From: Clitoria ternatea
Taxonomy: Eukaryota > Streptophyta > Magnoliopsida > Fabales > Fabaceae
Length of the DNA stretch: 64,000 bases
Direction of reading: 5' to 3'
NCBI GenBank assembly: GCA_037962975.1
Contig: CM075670.1
Coordinates: forward strand, 80,727,501 to 80,791,500
Translations under genes and position numbers: made by a program
Part shown: positions 1-11,092 of the stretch, piece by piece
Layout: each line of letters starts with the position of its first letter
How positions within the stretch are numbered: position 1 is the stretch's first letter
The notes under the pieces: model-generated
The model's database searches: none
The model's input: only the letters and a program-made list of their open reading frames with translations
What the model was told of the DNA's origin: nothing

Positions 1-299
1 GAAATAGTCTTAATCTTGAATTAAACAATAAAACTTGCTGACCTGGTGTGAAGTATCTTTTCTTTATTTTCTTGTCATGGTAAGCTTTCACTTTATTCTT
101 GTAGCTTCTAGATAACTCATAAGCATTGTTTCTTATTTCTTCTAACTAAAATAACTGTAACTTTCTTTTGTTAGTTGCTGCATTTGGATCAAAGTTGAGG
201 AATTTTAAAGCCTAGTATGCTTTATGTTCCATTTCCACTGGAAGATGAAAAGCTTTTCCATAGACCATTTAGAAAGGGGAAAGGCCAATAGGGGTTTTG

Positions 300-967
300 A
301 ATGCAGTTCTGTATGCCCAGAGTGCATCATCAAGCTTTTGTGACCAATCCTTCCTGGAAGAAGACACGGTCTTTTCCAATATTCTTTTTACTTCACAATT
401 TGAAATCTCAGCCTATCCATTGGTTTGTGGATGATATGTTGTGGCCACCTTATGTCTCACTCCATAATGCTGTAACACTTTCTGAAGAACTTTGTTATAG
501 AAGTGTGATCCTCCATCACTAATCAAAGTTCTTGGTGTTCCAAACCTACAGAAAATATTTTTCTTCAAGAAATTCACAACAGTTTTGGTGTCAGCATTAG
601 GTGAAGCAATTGCTTCCACCTATTTTGAAACATAATCAACTGCCAAAAGGATATATTGATTGAATTAAGAATAAGGGAAAGGTCCCATGAAATCAATACC
701 CCAACAATCAAATACCTCAACCTCCTGAATGTTTGTGAGAGGCATTTCTTGCCTTCTATTGACATTACCTGTTCTTTGGCAGTTATCACAAGCTTGCACA
801 AATGAGTGAGAATCTTTAAAAATAGAGGGCCAATACAAACCTGATTGAAGAATTTTTGTAGCGGTCCTCTCACCATTAAAATGTCCTCCATAGGGTGATT
901 TGTGGCAGTACCACAACACATCTTTTATTTTCCAATTGGGTACATAACGACGTAGTAAATTATCCAC
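300..967 (-). pseudogene. Integrase remnant of the Athila-like element
   Basis: The frame from 967 down to about 665 carries the zinc-binding end (HFNGERTATKIL, then CDNCQRTGN) and the start of the catalytic core (GIDFMGPF, first Asp). The core resumes in another frame at 619-413 with LISDGGSHF (second Asp) and HPQTNG. Between them the reading frame is lost near 665. The part containing the catalytic Glu and the C-terminus is not readable as one frame. DNA joining by this copy is therefore not expected. Confidence 0.85.
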
Positions 968-989
968 ACTAATTTTGAATAAATGAGGG

Positions 990-2480
990 TTATCCCAAAC
1001 AAAATATTTTGCATCTTTGAAAAAAAAAATTTTGCTGCCAAGTTAAATCATCTGGAAGAATTCCTGCTGCTTTAAAATTAGTCATATCAGTAAACCATGG
1101 CCGCTTTATTATTTCAAAAAGTTTTTCATCAGGAAATTCTTCTAAAATTTCTTTTTCTTTGGTAGTGACCTCATCATTCATTAATCTAGAGAGATAGTCA
1201 GCGACCATATTTTCACTACCCTTCTTATCTTTGATTTCAAGATCATATTCCTGACGGAGCAAAATCCATCGGATTAACCGAGGTTTAGAATCAATTTTGG
1301 TCAAAAGATACTTAATTGCTGTAAAATCAATAAAAACAATTATTTTTGAACCAATCAAGTATGATCTAAATTTTTCTAGGGCATATACTATGGCTAGTAA
1401 CTTTATTTGATTTTCATTCAAAACTTTACTAGCATAATTATAACCTTAAAAGCCTTTTCATATCTTTGACCTAAAACTGCTCCAACAGCATAATCACTTG
1501 CATCGCACATAAGTTCAAAGGGTAAGTTCCAATTAGGAGCAACAATTACAGGAGCAGAAACCAATTTTTTCTTCAAGGAATTAAAAGCTTTAAGAAATGC
1601 TTCATCAAACTTAAATTCAACATCTTTATTCAGAAGGTTTGTAAAGGTTTAGCAATTTTTGAAAAGTCTTGAATAAACCTTCTATAGAATCCAGCATGTC
1701 CTAAAAAAACTTCTAATACCTTTTACATTTACAAGGGGTTGGAGTTTAGAGATCACCTCAACCGTGGCTTGGTCTACCTCAATACCTCTGGCAGAAATCT
1801 TGTGACCAAGTACAATACCTTCTTTTACCATGAAGTGACACTTCTCCCAATTCAGCACCAAATTTGTTTTGATACACCGCTTCAGTACGGTGTCCAAGTT
1901 GGTTAGACATGATTCAAATGAATTCCCAAAAACTAAGAAGTCATCCATGAAAATCTCAATGCTCTTTTCAATTAGATCTGTAAAAATAGCAAACATGCAT
2001 CTTTGAAAAGTAGCAGGTGCATTACACAATCCAAATGACATCTTTCTATAAGCAAATATACCAAAAAGACATGTAAAAGCAGTCTTTTCCTGGTCAAGAG
2101 GGTCAACAGCAATTTGATTGTATCCAAAGTATCTATAAAAAAAACAATAGTAAGCTTGTTCAGACAATCTTTCAAGCATTTGATCCATAAAAGGGAGTCG
2201 AAAATAATCTTTTCTTGTTGTTTGATTTAATTTTCTATAATCAATACATATTCTCTAACTAGTGACAGTTCTTGTTGGGATTAATTCATTTTTATCATTA
2301 ACAATTATTATCATGCCACCTTTTTTTGGAATAACTTGGACAGAACTTACCCATGCACTATCAGAAATGGGATAGATAATACCTGCTTTCAGCAATTTTA
2401 AAACCTCTTTTTTGCTTACCTCTTTCATGGTTGGATTGAGGCACCTTTAAGGTTGAGCAACAGGTTTAAAATCATCTTCT
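990..2480 (-). pseudogene. Reverse transcriptase and RNase H remnant (Athila-like)
   Basis: Minus-strand reading gives the RT entry motif CIDYRKLNQTT near 2240, the FGLCNAPATFQRCM block, and the catalytic FMDDF near 1955. RNase H follows at 1421-990 with the ADYLSRL end block. A stop interrupts the start of RT (about 2256), and frame breaks lie near 1680 and 1440. The order RT then RNase H then integrase is that of Ty3/gypsy. Confidence 0.87.
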
Positions 2481-2587
2481 AACAAAATCTTGTGCATGCA
2501 GTATGATGGACTTATACCTTTTAAATCTTCAAGTGTCCATCCAATTGCTTCTTGATTTCTTTTTAGCACTTCCACCAGTTTTTCTTC

Positions 2588-3400
2588 TTATGTTTCACTT
2601 AACAAATTACTAATAATAACTGGTTTGAGATTACCTTCCTTTAAAAAGATGTACTTTAGGTTGGAAGATAGCACATTCAATTCAGGCCTCTGGATTTCTT
2701 CAATAGGTACTTCTTGAATTTCTTCAATTTTTCTTGATTCTGGGGAAATTTCTTTCCCTTGATCTAGCTCTTCAAGATACCTTTCCATCTGTCTCTCCTC
2801 TTTCTCATTCAAACATTCTACAGAATCACTTAATAACTTATTTAAAGGGTCAGAAATAGACATACCTTTGGATATGGAAAGGAAAACTTCATCCAAAACA
2901 TCCACTTTAAAACAGTCATGTTTTGAGTTGGGATGTTTCATGGCTTTGAAAACATCAAAGTTCATCTCTTCATCATGCACTCTTATTGCCAGTTTCCTAT
3001 TGTCTACATCAATAAGCACCCTAGCAATCTTCATAAATGGTCTTCCCAGGATCAGGGGGACTTCAGTATCCTCCTCCATGTCTAAAACCACAAAGTCAAC
3101 AGGGAAGTAGAACTTGTCAACTTTTACAAGTACATCTTCCACAATACCATAGGATCTCTTGATTGATCTATTGTCCAATCATAGAGTTATTTTCATTCTC
3201 TGTGGATCGAGATCACCAATACACTTTATCATACTTAGAGGCATTAGATTAATGTTAGCCCCTAAGTCTAACAAGGCCTTCCCAATGTTTACACCTCCAA
3301 TAGAGACGGAAATGGTGAAACTTTCGAGGTCTTTCAACTTTTCTGGCATGTTATATTATAAAATAGCACTGCAACCTGCTTCGAGTTCAACAATCTCTTT
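2588..3400 (-). pseudogene. Retropepsin-type protease remnant (Athila-like)
   Basis: The protease core lies near 3300-3180 with the active-site block LLDLGANINLMPL, where the usual D-S/T-G-A reads D-L-G-A. A second stretch (3178-2588) has the flap and ILGRPFM motif, followed by an acidic linker toward RT. A stop near 3179 separates the two parts. The substituted second active-site residue is also found in the other Athila-like copy at about 40535, so it may belong to the family rather than be a private lesion. Confidence 0.8.
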
Positions 3401-5194
3401 ATTGTACCTCCTCTTCTTGGTTAGCAGTTTTTTTATAAACTTGGCATAAGTTGGCATCTGTTCCAATGCCTTAGAGAATAGAATGTTTATGTGTAACTTC
3501 TTAAAGATTTCAAGAAATCTTTTGTATTCCTTTTCCTTATCATTTCTTAATGGTGCATGTGGATAAGGTAGATCCTTGATTGGAGGTGTCTGACCCAAAT
3601 ACTGATTTTTTTCTTTTTTTTCTTTTTCTTTTTCTTTCTCTTCATCTTTTATTTCATCAATATCTTTTTCTTTATTTTCTTTTTCTTCACTCTTTCTCTT
3701 TATCTTCTTCCTCTTCTTTGTCATTTTTTTCTTTTTCTTCTTTTTCTTTGTCATTTTTTTATTTTCTTTTTCACTTTCTTTATGATCATTTCCTACAACT
3801 TTACCACTTGTAAAAATAGCCTTACATTGCTCTCTCGAGTTTTGAGTATTTGCAGAAAAACCAGAGCTTTTCATGTCAGCTACTTCTTTGGCTAGTTATC
3901 CCAATTGCACATTTGATGCTTTACGTGCGGCTTCATTTGTTTGCATGTATTGTAGAAATTGTTGGATAGATTCCTCTATCCTTGTTAGTCTTGATGCTTG
4001 ATCAGATTATGATTGTTGTTTGAATTGATTGTTAGGAGGTCTGTTGGAAGGTCTAGCATCTTGTTTCCAACCAAAGTTCTGATTCTGCTATCCCTATGGG
4101 TAATTGTTAGGAAAAGAATTACCAAGATTAAGAGGAAAACTACCTAAGGGAATTCTTTGGTGGATCAAAAAATTGGCTTGCTCTTGTTTATTTCTATCAA
4201 GGGCACAGTAACCACATGGTTGTTCTCCCATGCAATGCACACATTGTTTCAGTTGAGCAGGGGGTGGTGATGACACTTAAGCAATTTCTAATTTTTCAAG
4301 TTGTTTGCTCATTGCTTCGATTTGTTATGTCAGTAATTTTTGCTGAGCTAACACTACATTATTCACTCTCAATTCCAGCATACCTGGCTTCCTAGATACG
4401 TTACCTCTCTCATGCTTTGCTTGACGGTCACTGGTGGACATGGATTCCATATTGATATTGCCTCTTCAATAGTTTTGTTCATTAAAGAACCATTTGCACA
4501 TGCATCTAACATCATTTTGAACTGGGGCAATAAACCATGATAAACGATTCTTACCTTTCCAACATCATCCAAATTATGGTTGGGACATTTCCTAAGTAGC
4601 GCTTTGAATCGTTCCCAAGCTTCACCAAGTGACTCATCATGATTTTGTGAAAAAGAATGTATAGCTGTCATTGCTTCAAAATATTTTGAAGGTGAATAAA
4701 ATCTTTCCAAAAATTTTGTTTCAACATCGGACTAGTTTGCAAAACTACCGGGTGGACAAGATTTAAACCATTCCTTAACTTTTCCAATCAAAGAAAAAGG
4801 AAATAATCTCATGTAAACAGATTCCTCTTGATTGGGTTCAAAACCAATTGTGCTACATAATTCATAAAAAATAGTTAAGTGTTCATAAGGTTTCTCATGA
4901 TTTAAGCCAGCAAATTAATTATTTTGAATTATGTTAAGTGTGGCAGGTTTAATCTTTATAGCAGCAACAGGTCCTTGGAACATTCCCGAAACATGGGGTG
5001 GTCCATTGATAGCAGCAAACTGTCCCAATGTTCTTCTTTATTTAGTAGCCATATTAGAATTTTCAAAATTTTGAAAAGAGGATGAAGTAGAAGAAGTAGT
5101 TTGTATTTTAGATTTCAAAGATTTGATTTTTTTTAACAAACTTTTCGATCTCAGGTTCAAAGAAGATTTTTCCTGCAGAAGATCGGGTTTGCAT
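3401..5194 (-). pseudogene. Gag remnant (Athila-like)
   Basis: The gag ATG is at 5194 (MQTRS). The capsid-like region (WERFKALLRKCPNHN; LPQFKMMLDAC) is readable at 4710-4369 and a cysteine-rich stretch (CVHCMGEQPCGYC) at 4276-4094. A strongly lysine- and glutamate-rich linker (about 3800-3580, seen as a TTTCTTTTT-like tract on the plus strand) leads to protease. Comparison with the better copy at 42147-41287 shows several frameshifts and stops. Confidence 0.82.
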
Positions 5195-5197
5195 ACA

Positions 5198-5202
5198 CAA
5201 AC
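5198..5202. repeat. Target-site duplication CAAAC (left)
   Basis: Five bases directly before TGTAACACC, repeated directly after the element at 9049-9053. Confidence 0.9.
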
Positions 5203-6724
5203 TGTAACACCCCGAATTTTTAAAGCAGGAAGTTAAATTAGGAAAATAAATATTGAATAATTAAATGTGGGATAATTAATATCCCAAAAATTCTTGAAAT
5301 GATTTAAACAAGACTCTTAGAAACTGCAGGTGAATTATGGTGACCGGTTAAGTCGCAAACTGACCTGGATAAAACATAGGTGACGGACCAAGTATCTCCG
5401 ATTGAGATGTTGCTGGTCAGGGCCGTAGATAATGTTATTGGGATTCTGAATTTATATTCGGAATAATTTTTAGAATATGTATTGAGCCCGAACAGCGAAC
5501 CTATTTGTTTTAAAAACGAAAGAGTTTAATGGAAGCTTAATAACTTAAATGTTAAATTCACATTTTCCCTTTCATATTTCAGTTGCACTTTTCTTCTCCA
5601 CGTGAATATGCTCTTCTTCTTATCTTCTTCTTCTTCTTTCCTTCTTCTTCTTCATTATTCCTCTTCATCTTTCTCTTGAACTTCAAATTAAAAGGAAATA
5701 CATCTTCCTCCTCCATATTTATTCTTCAAGAGACTCAAGGAGGCTTGGAGCTTAGAATATCTTCTCCTTCTTCCTCCTTAATTTCGTGTGGACCTTCTCC
5801 TCTTTTGCACACCCACTTCTTTCTTCTCTAGAGGTAAGATTATTACCATTTTCCATGTATATAAACATATAGTTGTAGTTTTGATGTTAAGAAAACATTA
5901 AATGTATATGGGTTGTTGTGGGAAGTTTCAAAAGTGGAAACCCTAAGATGGGTTGACCTAAATACAAGCTTATGAATAATTAATGAGGTAGTTGTAATTA
6001 TTGTGGGAAAAGAATGAGGTCTATGAGTATTTATGAAGGTTGGTGGGTTTGGTGAAAACCCTAAATTTGAATTTTAGGAGGAAATGTATAATATTGAAGA
6101 GTATGGCATTTATTGAAGAAGTTAGCATTTGTGGAGGGGAAAAGTGTTATAAATGATGAGGTAGAGACATTTAATGATGATGATGTTGACTTGAAGTCAT
6201 AATAGGTAAGAAACTCACCAAGGTGTTGGTGGAGATTTAATAGATGGGACAACCTAACAATTAGGTTGTAACTCTGGGTAATAATGGATTGTGATTTAAG
6301 GGAAGGAATTCCCGAAGCCTAATTAGGCAAATGAATGAAATTGGTAAATAGTCTCCACATGATAAGAATCATGTGTGTATAGTTATGTATGTGTATATTG
6401 AAATGGCTTTTGGATGATTAATTGATATGATCCTATAACGATTGGTGTAGGACTTGATAACGCTTGCGAAGCGGGAACATCAACCCCAGAGGTCTACTTC
6501 TCTTGAGGTAGGAGAGGGGGTATATTTTCTAAATGTATGAGAACATGTACGTTGATAATGTATATGATGATGTAATGTGGCATGTCTGCTTAAATGAAAG
6601 TAATATCATGTGATTATGATAGGGGTTTGAATTTGGTGCCTAAAATGATTGATTGTGGATTGAGACCTTTTTAGGCTATGAATGGTATATCATGTGATGA
6701 TTATGTTATGATATTGATAAACGT

Positions 6725-7170
6725 ATCACCTTGCGGGGTGCCACGACGGGTATGACCCGGAGTGATGATGATGGCTTAATTGATAAATGTATCACCTTGC
6801 GGGGTGCCACGACGGGTATGACCCAAAGTGATGATAATGGTTTAATTGATAAATGTATCACCTTGCGGGGTGCCACGACGGGTATGACCCGGAGTAATGA
6901 TGATGGTTTAATTGATAAATATATCACCTTGCGGGGTGCCACGAAGGGTATATCCCGGAGTGATGATAATGACACGATTGTTGAATATAACACCTTGCGG
7001 GGTGCCACGACGGGTATGACCCTGAGTGAGGATGATGGTGGTTTGATTGATAAATGTATCACCTTGCGGGGTGCCACGAAGGGTGAAACCCCGGAGTGAT
7101 GATGATATTGTGAATTGATGAATATATCACCTTGCGGGGTGCCACGAAGGGTATATCCTGGAGTGATGAT
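6725..7170 (+). repeat. Minisatellite, seven units of 66-69 bp, inside the solo LTR
   Basis: The block beginning ATCACCTTGCGGGGTGCC recurs at 6725, 6791, 6857, 6923, about 6989, 7058 and 7126. The first four intervals are about 66 bp and the later ones 66-69 bp. Each unit also has ACGA(C/A)GGGTATGACCCGGAG and a TGATGATGA tail. Open frames across it on both strands come from the period being divisible by three. Confidence 0.95.
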
Positions 7171-8068
7171 ATGCATTTAAGTGGTTGAGATTTTTGTTGG
7201 AATGGTAATAGGTCTGTGTATATGCCTTTTAAACATTAGCATGTATGTTAGCCATAAGAACATGGCATAAGACGATATTCTGGTGAGTGAAATGTATGAA
7301 GAATAAATGAACCTTACTTTTGAAACCAACTGTGAATGGATTAGTGGACGACTTGGTTCTTGTGAATTAAAAAGGATATGTATATATAATTATGTTTAGC
7401 AAATTGATACTTGATGATTAGTGTGGATTGAAGATTTTATAGATGATGTTTATATTGCATTCATGTATATATTATCATAAATTTTAGATTTTCATCATTG
7501 AGAAAGTATACTCACTCTCCCTGTGGTATATCTTTTTAGCTCTTGTGTTGTAGGTATTGCCTTGGAGCTGTTTTGTGGAGGAAAAGTGTGAAGGAAGCCC
7601 CTTTTTGGTAAAGAATGCCTTGGCCGGTAATATTTTGATTTTCATAGATGTGTAAAATACAGTGTATATTTTGTATTGTCTGGATTTAGAATGGATATTT
7701 GTATGAATGATGAATACACATATATACAATGATGATTTTGGAAAGTCATGGAGGAAAACGAGATCTTTGTCCATGACTCATTTTCGATCATGACCTTATG
7801 AATGAATGAATGATGAAACTCTCCTTATTTTGATGAATGAATGAAGTTTATATTTGGAATGTTAGACTTGTGAGATAGAAGAGTAAATGAGTTGATCTTT
7901 ATACAATAGATGAGTGGTAATGGAAATTTACAAGCATGATTGATTAGAACAAGTTCTAAATATGTAATATGATATGTATGAAGTGTTGGATCTAAGTAAA
8001 ATTGATTAGAATGAGTTTTGGTATAGTGGGTTAAGTGTTTTCTTCATTTTTCCTCTGTTTCACTGTCA

Positions 8069-8700
8069 ATCTCGCTCAAGCGAGAGGGCTTCTCGCTCAA
8101 GCGAGAATGCCCCTGTATCGAATTTTGGTTCCTGGACGATTCTCGCTTAGGCGAGAATGGGTCTCGCTCAGGCGAGATTGTCTCAGCATTAGAGTTTGGC
8201 CACTGGGCCATTTTCGCCCAAGCGGGGGTGCTTTTTGCCTAAGCGAAATTGCCTCAGAATCAGAGGTGGGATCCTGGACAATTTTTGCTCAGGCAAGAGT
8301 GAGCTTCGCCCAGGCGAGATGGCTTGGTATCAGGGATTGGTCTCAGGTTTATCAGGAATTTGCTCTCGGGAAAATTTTCGCTTAGGCGAGGAAAGTCTCG
8401 CCCGAGCGAGCGTGGGACTTTTAGCTACTGGCCGATTTTCGCTTGAGCGAATGGCCTTAGGAGTGCGTTCGCCCGAGCGAGTTAGCGTGGATTGGGTTCT
8501 GGGCGTTTTTCGCCTTACGCTCGCTGGTTTCGCCCAAGCGAGGATTGCACTACTCGCTCAAGCGAGTTGGGGTTCGCTTGAGCGAAGTGGCCCCTGAATT
8601 CTCTTTTTCTCCTTTCGCTCAGCTCTTTCTGTTTCGCCCAAGCGTGCTGTGTGAAGCTCGCTCAAGCGAATTGAGATTTCGCTTGAGCGAGGGGGACTCT
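8069..8700. repeat. Array of short interrupted palindromes (CTCGCTCAAGCGAG type)
   Basis: More than a dozen copies of a 14-bp near-palindrome, in forms such as CTCGCTCAAGCGAG, CTCGCTTAGGCGAG, TTCGCTTGAGCGAA and TCGCCCAAGCG, often as pairs 20-30 bp apart. Outer arm bases change together in several copies (C...G versus T...A). A similar cluster lies at 59246-59465. Confidence 0.9.
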
Positions 8701-9048
8701 GATTTCCTAAAACGCTTTGACCATGTCATGTTCCATTCTCTTCACATTAAATCTTGATTCCAAATTATTTTATGAATACCTTGGGCATAACTTTGGTCTG
8801 TTAATTCCAAATGAGTGATCTCTTAAGAATCTAATTCCATAACTTTAATTTACTCAAAATCCTTCCGCTATATTAATTATGGATTTCTTAAGAGTTAACC
8901 TTATGAACTTACCTTCTCATATCTTCACATATGAGATAGGTCTCTGATAGATCCAGGGTAGTAAATAAATGGCTTCACCATTTGTATTTTTCATAAATCA
9001 ATAATATTAAAATCGTGAAAAATTTACCCCTATTTTTGGGGTGTCACA

Positions 9049-9053
9049 CAAAC
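9049..9053. repeat. Target-site duplication CAAAC (right)
   Basis: Matches 5198-5202 exactly, marking integrase-mediated insertion of the 3846-bp solo LTR. Confidence 0.9.
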
Positions 9054-9208
9054 TAGACAAAGAAAGTTACTGTAACAATGATAATTGAAGAAAAAGTAAA
9101 TAAATGAATGAATAAGTAAAAAGTAAAATTGAAAATTTATCTAAAATAAAAAGTAAAAAAAATTTACCCTGGTAATTAAAAATTTACTCTTTTACTAAAT
9201 CAATTCAA

Positions 9209-9226
9209 TCACTGGCCACGGCGCCA
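9209..9226 (-). other. Primer binding site, tRNA-Asp-like
   Basis: On the minus strand the 18 bases starting TGGCGCCGT begin 7 bp inside the 5' LTR. Fifteen of 18 match the plant tRNA-Asp primer site as I know it. This site is usual for Athila/Tat elements. Confidence 0.75.
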
Positions 9227-10251
9227 GAAAACTTGTTGGCGCATAAACAGTGTTGGGTCTTTTATTGGCAAGCGCACTAATCGATTATAGTTTTTAAATT
9301 TAGATATCGTTCCCACTAGGATTGAATGTCTTAGTAATCAAAGTAATTCTTATTTACTATAGTAAAATTATTAAAACTTGTTAACAAAAGAATGATTTAT
9401 ATACAGTTTTTACAAAATTCACAGATTGAATGGTTGATTTGTTCATGTGAGGTAAAAAAAATATAAAAACTATCTAAAAATAAAGTTGAGTTATAATTTA
9501 GAATAGATCAAATACTTAAGGTAAAAACACAGATTAACAAACTATGTTGGAATTAGGATCCCCTTTTCTAGAACATAATAAAGTAGTTATTAACGTGCAT
9601 ATTTAATCATTAAGTTCATGTCATTGCAGCTTAAAATCATTATAACCGATCTTTCATGATATAAATTCTAAGTAGTTACCGTAAAGTCTGATCCCTCAGA
9701 TGCTTTCTCAGTAAAAACTTACTTTAAGTCCTGGCCTTAACACAACAATAATTACCAACTCTATCCCTAGTAATTGGTATATTAAGGGTACTTCAACTTT
9801 TCTTTCGTTAAACCAAGTTTTAATACATGCATGAAAATCATTCTCCCGTTTGACATTCATACTAATAAAACAAGTTTCAACATGCATGAAAATCATTCCC
9901 TCGTTTGACATTCATACTAATAAAAGATTAAAACACTAACATGGCTCTTGAATCATAAACATGCATGAGTTATAATCACAACATCATATATTAGATAGGT
10001 TCACCAAATTCCAACATAAACAAATTAGTTATACATGGTAAAAGTAAAAACAACACTTACAGAGGTTAACATTACGAAGACTTTACAATACTTCACGATA
10101 CAAACGATCACATACCACACAACGCTCTCAAGTATCTAGAAACTATTCTAGACTACAAATTCATAAAAGAACACTCAAAACTCGAGTGAAAAAGAGAGGA
10201 AAGAAGCTACTGAATGTAGAATGGGATGCTTGAAGTGGTGGAGAATGGCCC

Positions 10252-10259
10252 TATTTATA
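10252..10259 (-). promoter_or_regulatory. TATA box of the Athila-like LTR
   Basis: TATAAATA on the minus strand within a CCCTATAAATAGGG context. The same motif stands at the corresponding place in both related LTRs (36768-36775 and 43311-43318). Confidence 0.6.
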
Positions 10260-10275
10260 GGGTTGAGAAAGGGTC

Positions 10276-10560
10276 CTGACGCTACGCGTCAGGTTCCTGA
10301 GTCAGCCCCCATTAAACGCATGATTAAAGCCATGATTAAGCAATTTTTAATTACATAATGCCCAGACAATGGAGTCCCTATCTCCCACTGTATTTTTGGC
10401 ATCTGGTGGTAATGGGTTGGCCAATAGTGGCCATTTGGCTTAGTGCTTGGCCACCTGGAAGTGTTTTCCACGTTGCAATTGACGCTACGCGTGGCACTGA
10501 TGCGTAGCGTCAGCATCGAAACCCTGACGCTACGCGTGGGCTTGATGCTACGCGTCAGCT
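10276..10560. repeat. GCTACGCGT interrupted palindromes in the LTR
   Basis: CTGACGCTACGCGTCAG at 10276-10292 has 7-bp complementary arms around TAC. Related copies lie near 10481, 10501 (reverse form), 10525 and 10547. Variants carry CCACGC...GCGTGG-type or mixed arms. Confidence 0.85.
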
Positions 10561-10753
10561 CTCCAATTCTTGAATTTTCTCTTTGATTTCTTTGATTTTT
10601 CACTACAAAACTAGAGAAAATTGATCAAGGCAGATTAAATCAATAACTTCCATTTATTACAATTAAAACCTAAATTTCTAACAAATTAAACAAATTTTTA
10701 TTATTTTCATAAAATTTTTATTATGAAAATTACTGTAAATTTGAGGACTAACA

Positions 10754-11092
10754 TGTACGTATCATTTTTTTTAAGCATAGGATCAGAATATCGTAGTTAG
10801 TGAATTGGAGCTTCAAGTGGAATTTTACAATATTTATGTAATTTTCCATTTTTGACTTAAACATAAAATTAGTCTATGTTGTTATAGTAGTTTCGTTTAT
10901 ATTATTGATCGCGGTTTGAACCACAGACAATTAACGATAGGACATTTTTTTTTGGCTCCCTAAAATTTCAGGGCTAAAAGGTGGTTAAATGCCTTCATGT
11001 TATATTTTTTCCCTATAAATTGCCTTCATGTCTTTTTCATGTTAATGATACTATGCAGACAGTTAAGATAATGGTTGTTTGTGGTGTTTCAG
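10754..11092. other. Intergenic spacer
   Basis: AT-rich DNA between the retrotransposon end and the ERLIN-like remnant. No open frame, repeat or RNA gene was recognised. Confidence 0.6.

Larger units (their letters stand above)
5203..9048 (+). mobile_element. Solo LTR, 3846 bp, inserted in the Athila-like element
   Basis: The ends are TGTAACACCCC and GGGGTGTCACA, flanked by the duplication CAAAC at 5198-5202 and 9049-9053. Removing the insert and one duplication restores the sequence seen at the equivalent place in the second Athila-like element (about 42120-42150). No gag or pol is inside, so this is a single LTR left by recombination between two LTRs, or one very long LTR. The GCCTTGGCCGG block near 7617 is shared with the Tekay-like LTRs in this window and argues for the plus orientation. 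It holds a 66-bp minisatellite and a large palindrome array. Confidence 0.9.
1..10753 (-). mobile_element. Athila-like Ty3/gypsy retrotransposon, cut by window edge
   Basis: Reading leftward from its 5' LTR (9234-10753), this element has a tRNA-Asp-like primer site, then gag, aspartic protease, reverse transcriptase, RNase H and integrase in gypsy order. The 3' LTR would lie to the left of the window. The gag and pol wording (for example the CQRTGN and GIDFMGP motifs of integrase) and the Asp primer site are typical of the plant Athila lineage. Stops and frameshifts occur in every domain, so it cannot encode its own proteins. A solo LTR of another family (5203-9048) sits 8 bp upstream of the gag ATG. 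The window edge hides the second LTR and left target duplication. Confidence 0.9.
9234..10753 (-). mobile_element. 5' LTR of the Athila-like element (1520 bp)
   Basis: On the minus strand it begins TGTTAGTCCTC and ends next to the primer site. Boundaries were set by alignment by eye with the paired LTRs at 35738-37306 and 42281-43849, which share the ends TGTTA...TAACA and the internal palindromes. A promoter-like TATAAATA lies at 10252-10259. Five copies of the GCTACGCGT palindrome or its complement lie between 10276 and 10560. Confidence 0.85.

Noticed and set aside
3580..3813. Plus-strand Phe/Leu/Ser-rich ORF.
   Set aside because: It is the complement of the lysine/glutamate-rich gag linker on the minus strand.
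6706..7176. Long open frames with 22-aa repeats on both strands (LRGATTGMTRSDDDG and its opposite).
   Set aside because: They follow directly from the 66-bp tandem repeat, whose period is a multiple of three, and lie inside a non-coding LTR.
8069..8700. CRISPR-like array of short palindromic repeats with spacers.
   Set aside because: Repeat length and spacing are irregular, the spacers are themselves related, and the context is a plant LTR without cas genes.
8035..8757. Overlapping ORFs rich in AQAR and SLRR repeats.
   Set aside because: They are translations of the CTCGCTCAAGCGAG palindrome array and show no independent coding signature.
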